In this document: positions 12,390-25,400 of the stretch, piece after piece | Numbering within the stretch: position 1 is the stretch's first letter | Layout of the letters: each line of letters begins with the position of its first letter | Source of the DNA: Pipra filicauda | Lineage: Eukaryota; Chordata; Aves; Passeriformes; Pipridae | Assembly (NCBI RefSeq): GCF_003945595.2 | Contig: NW_024103441.1 | Coordinates: 1,773,501 to 1,837,500 of the forward strand | Length of the DNA: 64,000 bases | Direction of reading: 5' to 3' | Notes under the pieces: model-generated | Database searches by the model: none | What the model saw: only the letters and a program-made list of their open reading frames with translations | Told to the model about the DNA's origin: nothing | Program-made: the position numbers and the translations under genes

Positions 12390-12960
12390 AATTTCTGTAT
12401 TATAAACTACTTTTGCAGACTTTGCTATAAAATGTTACATGGCTTTGGTGCATACTTTTTAAAAATAAATGGTTCAGCTGTTAAAATTTAAAGGGTCGTT
12501 CCCCGTCTCCTCCCAGAGAGTTGGGAACTCGCTGCAGAGGATCCTCCGGCACCGCTCGGGCAGAGCTGAGGAGCTATCAGAGCCAAACAGGGAGCAGGGA
12601 ATTTAGAGCGAAGCTTTATGGGGAGAGATTACATTCAGAGGTGAACAAATGGTGCTACCAAGTCTATGCAAAGCAAGTGACAAAATGTAAAAATCCTCCC
12701 CGCATTTTGAAGGAAAATATATCTTTCTTTCTGCGCAGTTCCTATGAAAAATAGGCTTTTTTATTTCCTTTTTCCATGCTAGGAAATTAATATTTGCCTT
12801 TAAAAAAGATTTGGTGAAGGTTTGCGTGAAGGTCATTAGCAATCTCACTGGGGAATAAAGAAGGGATTGATTGAGATCCGCGTGGGCTTGGGACTCATTT
12901 GTGGCTTTGCTTTACACGTAACATTTTTATTAAGAAAATAATACTTTGGGGCTGGTAATT
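12390..12960. other. AT-rich candidate CNE
   Basis: About 570 bases of mainly AT-rich, non-tandem sequence, interrupted by a GC-richer segment at 12495-12600. No known mobile element is recognised. Confidence 0.3.
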
Positions 12961-13154
12961 GTGTTGCCAGCTGGGCCAGGGAGGGGAGAGGAGGAAAGCA
13001 GAGCACTGAAATCTACTATTTATGTCCCTGCTAGGTACAATTCCAGGCAGGTATAAGTATGGTAAATCTCCTTGAGCTGTCCCCAAAGTCACCCCGAAGT
13101 GCCACAAGTCTTGCGGTGTTGAGCACGTTCCTGCAGGGCTGCAGTGACACGATG

Positions 13155-13225
13155 GGGACAGGGTGGCACAGAGGGTCCCACTGTGGGACAGGGTGGCACA
13201 GAGGGTCCCACTGTGGGACAGGGTG
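13155..13225. repeat. 30-bp minisatellite, 2.4 copies
   Basis: Two identical 30-base units (13155-13184 and 13185-13214) beginning GGGACAGGGTGGCACAGAGG are followed by a partial third. The absence of visible divergence between the full copies suggests a recent or actively slipping array. Confidence 0.9.
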
Positions 13226-13439
13226 ACCACAGGCACCCCGGGGCTCGGGCAGCCCAGTGCCAGGTTTTAGGACAGCTGTGGGAAAGCCCCATAAACCTCC
13301 ATCTCCCGGGAGGGGACAAATGGCTCCAGGACCTCCTGGAAATACCAGACACTTCCACAGCAGCTTTTGTCTATCAGGTACTGAGATCACCTGGTTTTGT
13401 TCCATTTAACCCCAAAATCCCACGGTTAGGATTCAAGCT
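13226..13439. other. Short spacer
   Basis: Moderately GC-rich with no recognised feature. Confidence 0.4.
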
Positions 13440-13870
13440 GTAAGCCCCTGGTATTCCTTTCAAGTCTTCCTAAAAATTAGCATAGCACAGAGCAGATACA
13501 ATCTGAAGTTGGCTTGTAAAATCTTTTGGAAGGATCATTAAGGGTATTTCATTATCTCCATATTGCCAAGGTCAGGCTGTCCATATTTCCTCTTTAGTGC
13601 TGCGATGGGAATATGCCTCGACTGTGGTATAATAGACCAGAAAATGTCCACACTGGGAATGATGGTAAATCAATAAAAACTCATCAATATAACTCCCCCT
13701 TTCCCAAGGTACTGCAAACAGCCTCAAGTTTGTAATTTACTTACGTATCTTCACCTTTTTCCCAACATTTTTTACACCAACTTCTGAACTTTTTGTCTGT
13801 GTAAAATCTTTATGAGAGACAATATATATAAGGGATAAAATGCTTTATTGAAAAGATTATTGATTTTTTT
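13440..13870. other. Candidate CNE
   Basis: AT-leaning, non-repetitive island with several AATCAATAAAA/ATCAATAT sites (13665-13700) typical of homeodomain/SOX/FOX-rich elements. Function is inferred only. Confidence 0.3.
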
Positions 13871-14430
13871 TCAGCCAAGTTGCTTGTACAGCAGCTCTAG
13901 GCTGCTGTCCCAGCAGGGAGAGCTCAGTCTGAAAGGGGCTGAGGTAGGAGGTGGTCAGGCATGGGCATGGCTCCCCGTGGTGCTGCTGGGGCTCACACAT
14001 GTGCCTCACAGATCCAAACTGCACTCTGACTCTTGAGAAATCTCACTAAATCCTCAAGTAAATGGAAACTGAGGGGTGATTTCTCCTTCTTTCTCCACCT
14101 TCCTTACACCGTATTTTCTTTTTTCTTTCATTTCTTAATCTTTTTTTTACTCATCTACTTTCCTCTGCTTTTTCTACTCTCCACTAACTTTGGAGGAAAA
14201 ATCCAACTTACGACCATAAATACACACAATGCCTTTTTTAGGCTTACAAAGGAACATGCTCATCATGCAGCACATCCTGCCCAGACAGCTGGACAATGGC
14301 TCCTGGCTCCCTCCCCAGTGCTCACAGAGCCACAGTCCCTGTGGACACAGACTGAGGGCTCACAGGGTGTCTCAGCTGGAGACAGGGAAGGCTGCAGCAC
14401 ACACCATCCATTCTGGTTTGGAGAATGCTG
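13871..14430. other. Spacer with long pyrimidine-rich tract
   Basis: The segment 14080-14190 is strongly C/T-rich on the + strand and purine-rich on the other, with T8-T9 runs. This can mimic a splice polypyrimidine tract, but I see no exon after it. Confidence 0.5.
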
Positions 14431-16159
14431 AATCCTTTATTACGAGCCAACCACTGAAATAAAACCAATCCCATTTTATTAAAAGCCCAAAGACACAATT
14501 AGATCTTGCAGATTATGCAAATGCTGTGCAGCCCTGTGACTGCTGGCTCTGCCTCACACTCTGTGCTGCAGCACCGGGAGCCCCTCAGAGACCCTCACCC
14601 CGGGCAGGGACCCTGACCCCCCTGCACGGCTCCAGAGCCTGCAGCCCTGATAAATATTCCACAAAATATGAACAGCCTATTTTCTCTTGCTACTCTGACC
14701 TTTTCCCCAAGACAGTAGAATATGTTTTTTTGCCAGGTACTGTGTGTATCCCCCGGGGTCAGGGACCTACAGGGCTCCATTAACTGTCAGTGGGGTTTTT
14801 TCCCTGATGTCAGAGTTTACCCCTAGCTAAGCTAATGCATTGAAGAGGGTCTTGGCAGGGGCAACAGACATCATGTCACCAAGGGCATAAAGGCCAAGGA
14901 GTGGATGGAAAAACCTGATGGTGAAGCTTAATCAGCAAGTAAAGACCTGAAGCCAGACTGTGTTTGATCAGAGGGACCCACAGACACCTTGTGCAAACAG
15001 CAGCAGCTGCTTTCCTTCCCCTCTGCTCTCTGTCACCCAGAGCTGATGGTCAGAGAGCAGAGGGTGCCACTGACAGCCCTTGCCCAGGACAGGGAGAGCA
15101 CCTGGAGCAGCAGAGCCAAGAGCTGCACCCCTGCAGAGAGCACCCAGCTCCTGGCTCTGGACTTGCTCGCAGTGCTCAGGCACTCGCTGGGGGATAAGTG
15201 CCTTCTCTCGTTCTGTCCTCTATTTTCTCATTTTTGACTTTTATGGTTTTTCATTTACAAGTCTAATCAGAGAGAGGCAGCAGGATGGAATAGCACAATC
15301 ATTCAACATAGATTAACAATTGAGTCAATGGCCTACAAGTGTTTGCAGCATCCCCCAAACCCAGCTCCTCCAGCCCAGACTCTGGGAGGCAAAAGCAGGA
15401 AGGAGCTGGGAACACAAAGCTATTGCCTGGTAACCTCAGCTGAGCACACCTGCCTTCCAGTGGACCAGCATCTCCCCCAGCAGCTTCTCTCACAGGAAGT
15501 TTTCAGCAGAGGCAAGGGAAGCATTTCTCACTTCATCTGCTTTGGAACAAGCTAAACACTGCCACTGCTGTGACCCAGCCCAGCTGACCTGGGTGCCACC
15601 AGCCCAGATCCACCACGGCTGGACACCCCTGCACATTGCCCACCTGACCCAGCCCCAGCCCTGGTCTCACTGCACATGCTGTGCCCTGAGCTCAGCTTCC
15701 CAAGCTGGGTGGGCTCCTGTAGGTAGTCCTGGGCATACTCTTGGGAATGCTCTTCACAGCTCTATGACTACAATCCAGGTTTTAATCTCCAAAGCCAATT
15801 TTTTGCAGGAAAGAAATAATCGGGTTTAGTCCTGTTGGTAAGAACACAGATCACCCTTTGAGTGTGTAAATCCCTGTTAGTGAGAAGAACATCACACCCA
15901 AGCAAGGCAGGTGATTTCAACCCACTTTGAAAGTAATTAAGGGCACAGTTCAGCAAAGCATGAAAAACCTGGGGTTTGTTTTGTGTTAAGCACCGTGTTG
16001 AACCCAGAGCACCCACATGCAGGGCACAGGGGGAGCTCCTGGCACAGCACTGGCCCCTGCATGTGCCATCGCCGCCGGCACAGCAGCTCTGCCCATCCTG
16101 CCAGGTCATCCCTCTCTGCTCCTGACACAAACTGGCTTTTAAGCCCAACAGGCTGCAAC
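14431..16159. other. Non-coding spacer
   Basis: Mixed sequence with alternating small AT-rich patches (14455-14525, 14640-14720) and GC-rich parts. Open frames overlap on both strands and give no recognised protein. Confidence 0.45.
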
Positions 16160-17615
16160 TGGGTTTTTAACAGCAGTCTGAAGTTAAAAATTGTTGACAT
16201 TTTGAAAGTGACTGCAAGGTAAAATTCAGGCTTCCACCAGGTTTGTAGCCATTGGAAAGGGTTTTGACTACAGAAGTGTGCAAAACATGATTGCTGCTAA
16301 AGACCACGGCTGGAAAAATGCCACATGTTTATAACTGCTGTATACCAAATCAAACACAACAGATTTACTATCAGGTGAAGAATAGATTGGCAAATAAGGT
16401 AAATTATGCCGTACTGTGAAGTTTGCTAAACTTTAAAGTAGTGCCTGGGGGACAGGAGGCTGAAGCGAGTGGAAATTCTGAGCCTGCCACCTTCGTCTTC
16501 CATGTAATTTTAAACTTTTGTCACCCAAAAAGAGGCAGGTCATGGCACCTGAATGCATGCAGACATGCAGCTCCATGACACGACTCCCTGCAGCCAGCCC
16601 ATAACTCACCAGCTTTAACCCTCCTCTGAAATGACATCTATATAAATATTGTTAATAGCACTAACATAATGTTAAGTCAGGTTTTACTGGACTCCCTCAT
16701 ACACCCTTTGGATTTATTAGCTATAGGATTTGAAGTAAATTTTTATTAGCCCAAGTTAAACCCAGCTACCATGGGCTTGGTTTTTGGGCTTTCTTTCCCC
16801 CATCTTTCTTCCTTTATTTGAGCTTGGGCCCCCTTTTTGCAGCCCAGTGCTTCCTCCTGCAGACCGAAGTGTCCTCAGATAAATCTTACAGAATGAAATA
16901 TTTATTAATTTTCCTAACCGATGTTGATCTCATAAATTACCAAGACTTTTTCATGAAATGGTTATTAACATCCATGGCTGTATGTTAATGGCTTATTGAC
17001 CAAATATGGGATAATTAGACCCTAGGAGCACTGGCCACTGTGATCTATGAGAAGCAAATTTGGCCCTTATTACACCAATGACCTATTTAATATCTACTGA
17101 TGAATTTAAGGTAGAATCACAGGCAGAATTTGTTTCAAGGATCTGCCCTCCAACTAACGAGCAAAAAGATTCTTGTATAAAATCTATTGATCCAGGAAAA
17201 AAAATTAACAAAAATCATTTTTTTTTGTAACTGATGATTAATTGACTAAATTCGTGTTAGACTGAGATGCACCAAGAAAACACTCGTAGCCAGATATCTC
17301 CTGGGATTAACTGAACAATGACTGAACCATTTGACTAGAGGGCTCTGCCTTCTCTTCCAGCTTTGAAGGATTCAGATCCTAATTTAAACTGTGAATACTG
17401 ACACTAGTATTTGTGAAGAATTTAAACATTTATCCATGCTGCAGTGCCAGGAACAGCTGTTTAGACCTGCTACAAATAAGTGAGCTGTGCTTGGTTTCAG
17501 TTCTAAGCTGCATGCTGCTCAAGGAGCCCTTTTCCCCATCATCTCACAGTATTTAAAATAAAATTAACGATAAAATTAGAGGAATCAAAACAAAGCCAGA
17601 AAGGAAGGAATACAA
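16160..17615. other. Long AT-rich block, cluster of candidate CNEs
   Basis: Nearly 1.5 kb with no open frame over about 60 codons in its core and no tandem or known interspersed repeat. It is dense in TTATTAATTTT (16902-16912), ATAAATTACC and TTAATGGCTTATTGA-type sites. The stretch 16870-17240 is the most coherent. This texture is typical of deeply conserved developmental enhancers. An alternative is an ancient, unrecognisable transposon. Confidence 0.4.
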
Positions 17616-19719
17616 TTTGAAGCACTCAAGCTATAGCCTCCTTATAGACAAGATGCACAGGTCTGAATGCAGTTTAAAAATTAGACTGGGGATGTTTTTG
17701 CAAACACAAAAAAACTCCTCAGCTGATCCAGCAAACCACCTGGCACCACGGTCCTTCGGCATTCCCAAGGAAATGGACCTGGAATGGTCACAGGCACAGC
17801 TCTGTCAGCAGTGAGGACTGAATTAGAAACATTAATTCCTCAACACTTGGGATCCAAACAAATGCAGTTTCAGTGAGGGCACACATCTGGGTGGGAGTGG
17901 CTGGCTGGGTGCTCCTGCCTTGCTCCCCTTGCCCAGACATGGCTCCAGCTGCTCCCAGAGCTCTGCTCCCGTTGCTCCTCCCTGCTCCAGCAGCTCCTTT
18001 CCCAGCCTAGAGTGGCACAAATGAGGAGAGACTGGTTTGGCAGGTCACAGCAGAGATCCTGTAACACAACTGATGAGGGAAAGGAAACAATTTATTGCCC
18101 CAAATAAATGCTATAGTTCCAATATCAGACAGCCACCACTTCTTATCCCACTCACTATAACTTTCAGGTCCTACACAACTGCTAACTGCAATTTTAAAGT
18201 CTCTTGTGCCAGATTCAGCTTCTCTGTGAGCAGGGGTAAACCCAAGAAGGGATTAACTCCCTGCTGCAAGCAGGAGTGCTGAGGGTTCTCGTAATTCAGA
18301 CCTTGCCAAAGCTCCAGGACACCTCAAAAAGGAATTTTAACCTCCATTGCATTTTTAAAAATAAAAAGAACCCAAACAATCCTCCACAGCAGTTCCTCCA
18401 CCAAGGTGGCACAAAGCAGAGCTTCCCAGGGTCAGGCCAGGCTCAGGCTCCTGGCCAAGGCTGGACTGGGCTCAGTGTGCCTGTGGGACCCCCACAGAGC
18501 CCATGCTGGGAGCCTCCAGGGCTTGGACATGCAGGTTACTGCGGCAGCACATCACTGCAGATAAAATAAGTCCAGTAATAAATATGGAGTGCAGGAGTAG
18601 ACTGCGAGGAGTAATTCACAACAGCTCTTGTACCTCTCCAATTCACTGTACTGGAGAGACTGCCTGGAGGGAGAGAGAGGAGATATTAGCAGGTGAAATG
18701 AGAAGAAAGTTTCCCAAACTGAGCTGAGGACAAGCCTTGTAGGCTAATGAAGGGACAGATGATATGGACAAAGGAAAAATACCACCAGAGATAAAAAGGA
18801 AGAATTAATATATGGAAAATGAAAGCAAGCAGATTAAAAACCAAAGAGCTACCAGCACTCCCCTTGCTCACATATTATTACCTAATTACAGAGAAGGACC
18901 CAGAGGCTGCAGTCAGACACCCTGATTTAATCATTTCTATACCTTTTTTTGCTGCTTCTGCCCTCTCTCAAGAAATCTAACAGCCAGCACCAGAGAGTGA
19001 CCGACAGGCAACACACCCCAGACCACAGGCAAGCCTGGCAGAGACACCCATGGTCATCACCCCTGCCCAGGATGCTGCCACTGCTGTTCTTCCTCCACCT
19101 TCTTCCTCAGCTGCAGAAGGAAGACAGCCAGCCCCCATGGCTGAAGGGCCTTTAGCAGCTCCCCCTCTCCCAGATTGCTGACCACGGGCAGGTGAAGGTG
19201 CAGGACAAGGGATGACACCTGGGGAGGATGATGAGATGACCACTGAGTCTAGTGCAGGTGCAACCAAAATAGCAAACGTGATGAGAGCACGACTGGCAGG
19301 GTTGCCCCAACCCAGGGCTGAGTCTTTCAATGCCAAGGACAATCAGAACTAAAAATGTTGAAACCTGCTCCCCAGAGCAGCATAAGGCCATCCCAGGGTC
19401 AGTCCCAAACTTGCACCTCCCAGCTGAGCATCCACCTCGAGCCCAGAGCTGTATCACCAGCCAGCAAGCACCTGGAGTTAAAAATTAAATTCACAGAAAA
19501 GAGGAACAGCTTCCTTTCCACTATCTAGAGTTCACAAGGAAAATGCTGTAGATCTTCCCTGTTTCTCACAAAAACGGTGTCACTTCTGAAATGGATCACC
19601 TGGCTGTGCTGGGCTCTGTTTCCAGAGAATTCCTCTCTCCCCGCCTATCCCAGCAGCCTTGCACTGCTGCTGCCCTATTCCCCTCCCACCCAAAATCCAC
19701 TCTTGCCTCTCCTGACAGG
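17616..19719. other. Non-coding spacer
   Basis: Mixed composition over 2.1 kb, including A-rich patches at 18340-18370 and 18750-18850. No gene, RNA or recognised repeat family. Confidence 0.45.
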
Positions 19720-20327
19720 GTATAAGAAAGAATAGGTGCAGATTTTAACCTCTATAACAGACATTAAATCACATATATTTGTTTTCCTCTATGCTGGGAA
19801 AATGTCCCTGAGGAAGCATGTTAAATTTGGGCTTTAAAAGCACCAATTTAGCTATTATGAGTTTTCTATGCTTTTTCTATTCAGGGAATGTTTGGCTTGA
19901 ATACAGTACAGAGAAGAAATAAGATCAGCTCAACTGTTTTAAAGCTGATTGACACCTTGGGTTTTTTCCCTTGTAATCTGAAGCGAAAGAAAAAAATATA
20001 AAGGGAACCAGACACTCATTTAAAAGAAATTATTTCCTTGCCTACAGTCCCTGATCAGGGCTGCCTGTGCAGGGAGAATGAGATCTCATAAAAACCCTTT
20101 TGTGGGTTCTTTTTCACATCATTTCAGTTCAGGTTTTGGTGGCAGATGAACTGTATTTCATCAGAGTTTAGAGGAAATTCAAAGTGAAGTTAAGGAAGTT
20201 GCTGTAAATGAGAAAAAAAATTCCCAACAAACCCTTTCATTCTAGCTTAACATATCAGCCAAACCAGGAAACAGCTGTAGTAGAAATATTGTTTTTAATA
20301 ATCAGAGAAAGCGGTGGAGCCGCAGCT
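19720..20327. other. AT-rich segment, possible CNE
   Basis: AT-rich, non-tandem DNA leading directly into a CpG-dense segment. TAGCTATTATGAG-type and AATTTAGC sites occur near 19845-19865. No repeat boundary was recognised. Confidence 0.3.
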
Positions 20328-20600
20328 TTCGTTGGAACAGTGACCCCCAATGGCGAGAGCGACGCGGCCGCGAGGATGAGGAGACCCGGCCGGGGTGGGG
20401 GAAGAAGGTCTCGTTCGAACCTGGCTGGATGCCCTGCGAGGCTCTTGGGCCCACTGCCAGCCTGTCTGCAGTGCCCAGCCCTCGCCCCTGGCCCGTGGCA
20501 GCCCCGGGGTCCTGGGATGGGAGGGTGAGCATCCCCTACACGAGGCACAGCAGGATGCCCACCCACACCCGCCCCTGTGCCCGGCATGCCCGCACGGCAC
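20328..20600. other. CpG-rich segment (small CpG island)
   Basis: By hand count about 14 CpG dinucleotides fall between 20310 and 20430, including a NotI-type GCGGCCGC at 20364-20371. CpG content then becomes moderate to 20600. It adjoins an AT-rich block. No TATA box, initiator or coding first exon is recognised, so promoter activity is open. Confidence 0.45.
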
Positions 20601-20610
20601 TGGGGGTGTA

Positions 20611-20646
20611 TGACCTTGGGAGTGACCTTGGGAGTGACCTTGGTGA
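20611..20646. repeat. 12-bp tandem repeat, 3 copies
   Basis: Three units of TGACCTTGGGAG (20611-20622, 20623-20634, 20635-20646), the last ending in GGTGA. TGACCTTGG also matches the extended nuclear-receptor half-site seen in SF1/ERR-type elements (TCAAGGTCA read on the other strand), though the full nonamer is not matched. The tandem origin alone explains the motif. Confidence 0.85.
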
Positions 20647-21199
20647 CGAACTGACAGTATGGGGTCAGAGAGGAGAAGTCCCTCAAAGCGGGTGCCAGGG
20701 TGCCCCCATCTGCCAGGGTGTCCCCACCTGCCCAGTCCCCGGTGGGAGGGCGAGGGGGCCTGGCAGGACCAGGGGCCGTGGTGGTCCATGGCCAACGTGG
20801 GGTTGGGTGGCCCTGGGAACGGCCCTGGAGAGTCTCCTGGCACAGAGGCTCTTCAGGAGGCAGTCCCAACCTGGGGCCCAGCCTTGTCCAGAGGGTAGGT
20901 TTCCTGCTGCTGTGTGGGGGCACTCACTCCTGGGGGCACGGGAATGCCCTGTTGCTTCTCCAGCGCGAAGCCCACGCAGCAAAGCACACTCTGCTGCCAG
21001 CTGAGGTGTCACAGCACGTGTTTGTTGTCTGGCTTGGGTGCCTGCAAGGGCAGAGAACAAGGAGTGGGGTGTCACCTGCCAGTGGAAAGAACAGGGGACA
21101 CAACACTGCAGTGGCTGTGCCAAGGAGCCTCCGTCGGGCCGCTGGGTTTGTCTGTCTTTGCACGGCAGAACTGGAAGCGCCCGATGCAGTAGGTGCAAG
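20647..21199. other. Non-coding GC-rich spacer
   Basis: GC-rich with open frames of up to about 220 codons overlapping in four or more frames. This multi-frame openness indicates stop depletion by composition rather than a gene. Confidence 0.5.
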
Positions 21200-22500
21200 A
21201 TATTCCTTTTCTTTCTGGTCAGTACTCATGGTCTCGTGGTTGAACGGTTTGTTTATCATGACAGAATGTCACCCGGCTTGGCTTTGATTTTGCAAATAAT
21301 CCACCTCCAGCTATGAATGCTCTCACTCCCAGATAGCCGCAACTTCCCCACCGCCACGGGGCACGCCGTGATTTCCTGATGGTTAAGGGGAGATGAAAGG
21401 ATTTTTGCCCTTGTCCTTCTCCCCTTTTTCGGAGAAGTAAACAATAAAGTTTAGGCCTTCCCAGAGAAAATTTGTAAAAATGTGAGAAGACAGTAGAGAC
21501 CAAATAATTATCCATAATCAATACAGTTAAAGTCAATGGACTCTGCATGTCCTCTTCTAATAGACTTTGTTCTGGGCTGTACCTTGACAGTTTATTTAGA
21601 AATATAAACTGGGTAAGGAATGGCTATTTGACTATGTAATCTTGTTAAACTCATAAATTCAGTTGGTCTAAAGTCCATATCATTGAAGCCAGCTGGAACT
21701 AAATGTTTTGATAGCTAAAAAATGGTTCATTGAAGAAAATTCTGAAATAATGGGACTAATAAGTTGCCAAGAGAACTGTTTACATGGACTTCAGTGAAAT
21801 TATCACAAGGCGAGGGGAAAAATTTTTGACCCACATCTTGAATTCTTGCTTAGTCAAGTTATGCAGGCAAATAGATTGTAAAATGGGACATGTTTATAAA
21901 ATAAAGCTGATTAGTGATGTTGGTGTCTTATACAACCTACATCCAGCATTAAATCAGATTAATTTATAGGTGATTTTGTTGATGAGCACACACTGATGCT
22001 CCCATGGTGTGAATTTCAATAACTTGCTTTTCTCTTTGGAATCCATAATTCTATTATTTGAGACACTTCATTGTTATAGATAACACATTTTAAGTGATAT
22101 TATTTATGCTGTTTCATCTTGTCACTTAGGTTCTTGCTCAAGTTCATTAATGTATTGTGCTCCTCTCTGTACAAGAGGGTGCAGGGAGAGCAATTGATTT
22201 TAAGTCCCTGTAATGACTGATGATATCACGCATGTTTGCTGCTGTGACACTGCGGACTAGATGCTAATGCTGCAGAGATAAACATGATGTCATTTTATGC
22301 AATTAAACACTTAATATACAACAGGTAATGATTTGGTAAGCTTGGCACATGCAAGCAGTGGCTTTTAATCTTATTAACAGAGGTGGGATGATGCCACAAG
22401 TGATATACACATACCCACTCCGTATCAATAAAAAACTCCTTTACAGGCTTGGGTCATTCTGCTGTGATAGGATGAAGGTGCCTAAAATATGACCCTAGCA
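21200..22500. other. Long AT-rich block, cluster of candidate CNEs
   Basis: About 1.3 kb, mostly AT-rich and free of tandem or recognised interspersed repeats. It has dense ATTA/TAAT, AATAAAG and ATGATATCA-type sites. A segment at 22195-22320 with GATGATATCACGCATG (22219-22234) and ATGCAATTAAAC (22297-22308) looks like a compact multi-site regulatory module. No open frame of note crosses it. Confidence 0.42.
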
Positions 22501-24489
22501 GCTATGAGCAGCTTTTGTAGGATCTAGGAAGAGATGGTAGATTAGACCTAAGTGAAAGCAAAAAAGTGAAGTGTTCCTTGCATGCCCTGTCCTCCTCCCC
22601 CAGGCTGTAGTTGCAGTAGAAACTCTGCTGGCACGGGTTGTGCTCTGGAGCGAGAGAGCACTGGGGGCCCTCATCATGCCAGCATTCCATGGCCTTCTCT
22701 GAACCTCTCTGGCCCTTCTCATGGCCAGTAAGCCTGTCTATGGATGCTGCTAGATGACTCTCACAGGCGTGCTGTGGATTTGTTGGTGTGTATCCTGCTC
22801 TCTGGGGTACACATCTCAAACTGCCCCTCTCTCTGCCGGACCTGCTGCACTCCTTTCCCTTCCCCGGAGCTGTGCAGCCTCCACTCCTCTCTGCAGCCCT
22901 GGCCTCCTTCCTTCTGCAGATGCTTTCCATGGCCAGGAACACTCAGTGTTCACCTCAGCTACACAGATGTGGCAGCAAATGGTCTCCTTCCACAACAGTC
23001 AATATTTCCCAGCTTTGACAGATTAGCCAGAGTAATCACAGATTTTATGTGGCACAATTAACATATCTTTTCTTTATAGCTATTGCACATGGATTTGTCT
23101 GTGCTAAGCAAGGTCATACTGAGCACCAAGCCAGCAGCATCCTCAGGGGAGGTCCCACACCCATGCCAGGCCTGGCGGGGGCACTGGCAGGTGGCTTCAC
23201 ACCGGGTGGCATCAGTGGCTCCACGGTGAGCTGACCATGGCACTGCAGCAGTGCCACCTCCTCCCCATCATTCGTGTTTTGAAGGAGACAGGCATGAATT
23301 TTAAGGCCTGATCATTGTATCACTGGAAAACTGGGAATTTCAATAGTCAAGAAGGGAGTGGGCTGAGGACTGGGGAAGGCCAAAGGCACCATTACAATGG
23401 GCACCTCGTGACTGGGACCTGCGTTGATCAGCACATGACATCACAGAGCAGATCTCTAGGGGCACAGAGGACAAGATTTCCAAAGCCATCCCCAGATGCT
23501 GAAACAAAAATATTGGCTTTGTAAAAGGAATGAAACAACACAATGATCTTGTGTGAATTTCTTTGAGTCCCATCATTTTTGAGGAACTGCTTGCAAGTAG
23601 AGACACTCCAGGTGAAAGCAGAGGTGGGGGAGCTGAGCAAGCAGAACACACTGGACAGAGCCCATTTTGTTAAACCCCTGTGCCACTTGGTCTCTGTGGG
23701 CACCTGTCCCCCCTCCCTCCTGTGGGTGTTACAGCTGCTCTCCCGGGCTGCCCTTTCTGAGAGATCCCTCTGTCCCACTGACCTCTGTCACAATTGGCCC
23801 TTTCCCTGAAATCAATTATCTGCTGGGCACTGCTCCATATTCATGAGGGCTCCAGCCATTTGACCTGCTGCCCCAGTGCTGCTTCCAGGCTTTGCTGAGG
23901 AATGGCTCTGCCTTCTCTAATCCAGCAAAGAGGGGTCAACCCGAGAAGGGTGCGGGGGGACTCCTGGGCCAGTCTTGCCCTGCTGTGGTGTCTCTGCTTC
24001 ACTCCACGGCTCAGCAGCGTTGAGCTGCTGCAGTGTGAGAGCAGAGGGGCTGTGACCCGAGGTGTGACTGCCCGTGGAGAACCATGGGCACCATTGGTGG
24101 GGAGAGGATGCTCCTGGAGAATGAGCCAAAGGAGCTGAGTACTTCAGGGAACACTGACAGAGTCGAGGACAACAGCTGGTCCACATCACCTCAGCAAGGG
24201 CTGGGGTCTGTGGCAGGAGGCAGCAGGTGGCACCGGGCTGAGCGGTGCCATCAGATGAACTGGACAAGCCTTGGCCATGCAGGTGCCCAGTCCCTGAGCT
24301 CTGCAGAGGCTGGTGTCACTCTGGATGATGTCCCAGAGCTCGGCTGCACCAGCACGTGTCACTGCACTGCGGTGGAGCTGAGCCTGGGCCTTTATCTCTT
24401 TCCAGTTTCCTTTCCAAACAACAGCACCAGGGCTTATGTTTGGATTTCATTTTGTCTCCTTTCCAAAGTCTGTGGGACATGTCTGGGTT
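22501..24489. other. Non-coding spacer
   Basis: Two kilobases of mixed to GC-rich DNA with short overlapping frames on both strands. No gene or known repeat is recognised. Confidence 0.45.
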
Positions 24490-24700
24490 AATATCATAGT
24501 TTATCAACAATCAGTGCTTAAGAAATAGGTTCTCTTTGGGTGATATTTAATGAGCTTAGAAATGAGAATATGGCTGGGCTGTTGTAGGAAACAGGAATGA
24601 GAATTTTAATGAGTGTTTATGTTTAATAAAAGGTTAATAAATTTTAATTAAATTAAACCAATAAAGTTCAATATTTGCTCAGCATATCAAAGTTCTGTTT
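24490..24700. other. AT-rich island, possible CNE
   Basis: About 210 bases with a very AT-rich core (24595-24670) of TTAATAAATTTTAATTAA type. No transposon features were recognised. Confidence 0.3.
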
Positions 24701-25400
24701 GGCGTGGTGGTGTGTGAAATGCTGGCTCACACTCTGCTAACACAGGGGTCTGCCTCCCAGTTCCACCAGCGTCTTCAGCCTCGGCATTGCAGGTATGGAA
24801 AATCCTCTGGTTATCGGAAAGGGCTATGGGAGATGTTTGAATCTGGTCATATTTTGCAAATAGGTCATCACCATAGGTACCAAAGGCCTGTCCCTGGTTC
24901 ACAGACCCCTGTGTTCGGTGGCAGCTTGTGCTCAACCACCTCTGATGTGCCAGAACGACCCGGTACCACACAGGGCACCACGCGGCTCTCGGGCCCAAAG
25001 CTTCCCTGCTGCTTTGCTCCCTTGGAAGCCCCACAGGGTTTCATATGCAACAAACCTTTCTTTAGTTTCCATGAGCCCTGGCCTGAGGGGTCTGGGCAGC
25101 TGAGGTGTCCCAGTGCTGTGGCTGGACACAGGGACAGCCTCAGCCCCGTGTGCTCCCGACAGCGGCTGGTGGGACCTCGTGGGGCCCTCCCGAGAGCTCC
25201 TGAGCACAGTTGTGCCTTTGTAAGTGAACAGCTGGCACGAAACACGGTGGAATTGTTTACAGGGGCCTGGGCCAGATGTGATGTGTGCTCCCTGCACCGG
25301 GGCACAGCTAATCAGCCTGGGGAGGGATGGGGACAGGCAGGCTGGTGCAGGCAGGAGCCAGAGCCTGGCACAGCCTTGGGCAGGGGCAGGGCAAGCAGCT
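24701..25400. other. Non-coding GC-rich spacer with a long spurious frame
   Basis: A 252-codon + strand frame (24704-25462) runs through here and ends inside the downstream simple repeat. It has no recognisable domain. Several minus-strand frames are equally open. I treat it as non-coding. Confidence 0.5.

Noticed and set aside
14080..14190. Pyrimidine tract as evidence of a splice acceptor
   Set aside because: No suitable AG followed by a coding or conserved exon-like segment was found.
17110..17150. TAGAATCACAGGCAGAATTT as a CR1 tail
   Set aside because: Only the AGAATCACAG word is shared. The following CR1 TTGGAAGG and GATCAT blocks are absent.
20408..20424. GTTCGAAC as a tRNA T-loop (B box)
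   Set aside because: No A box at the proper distance and no cloverleaf stems around it.
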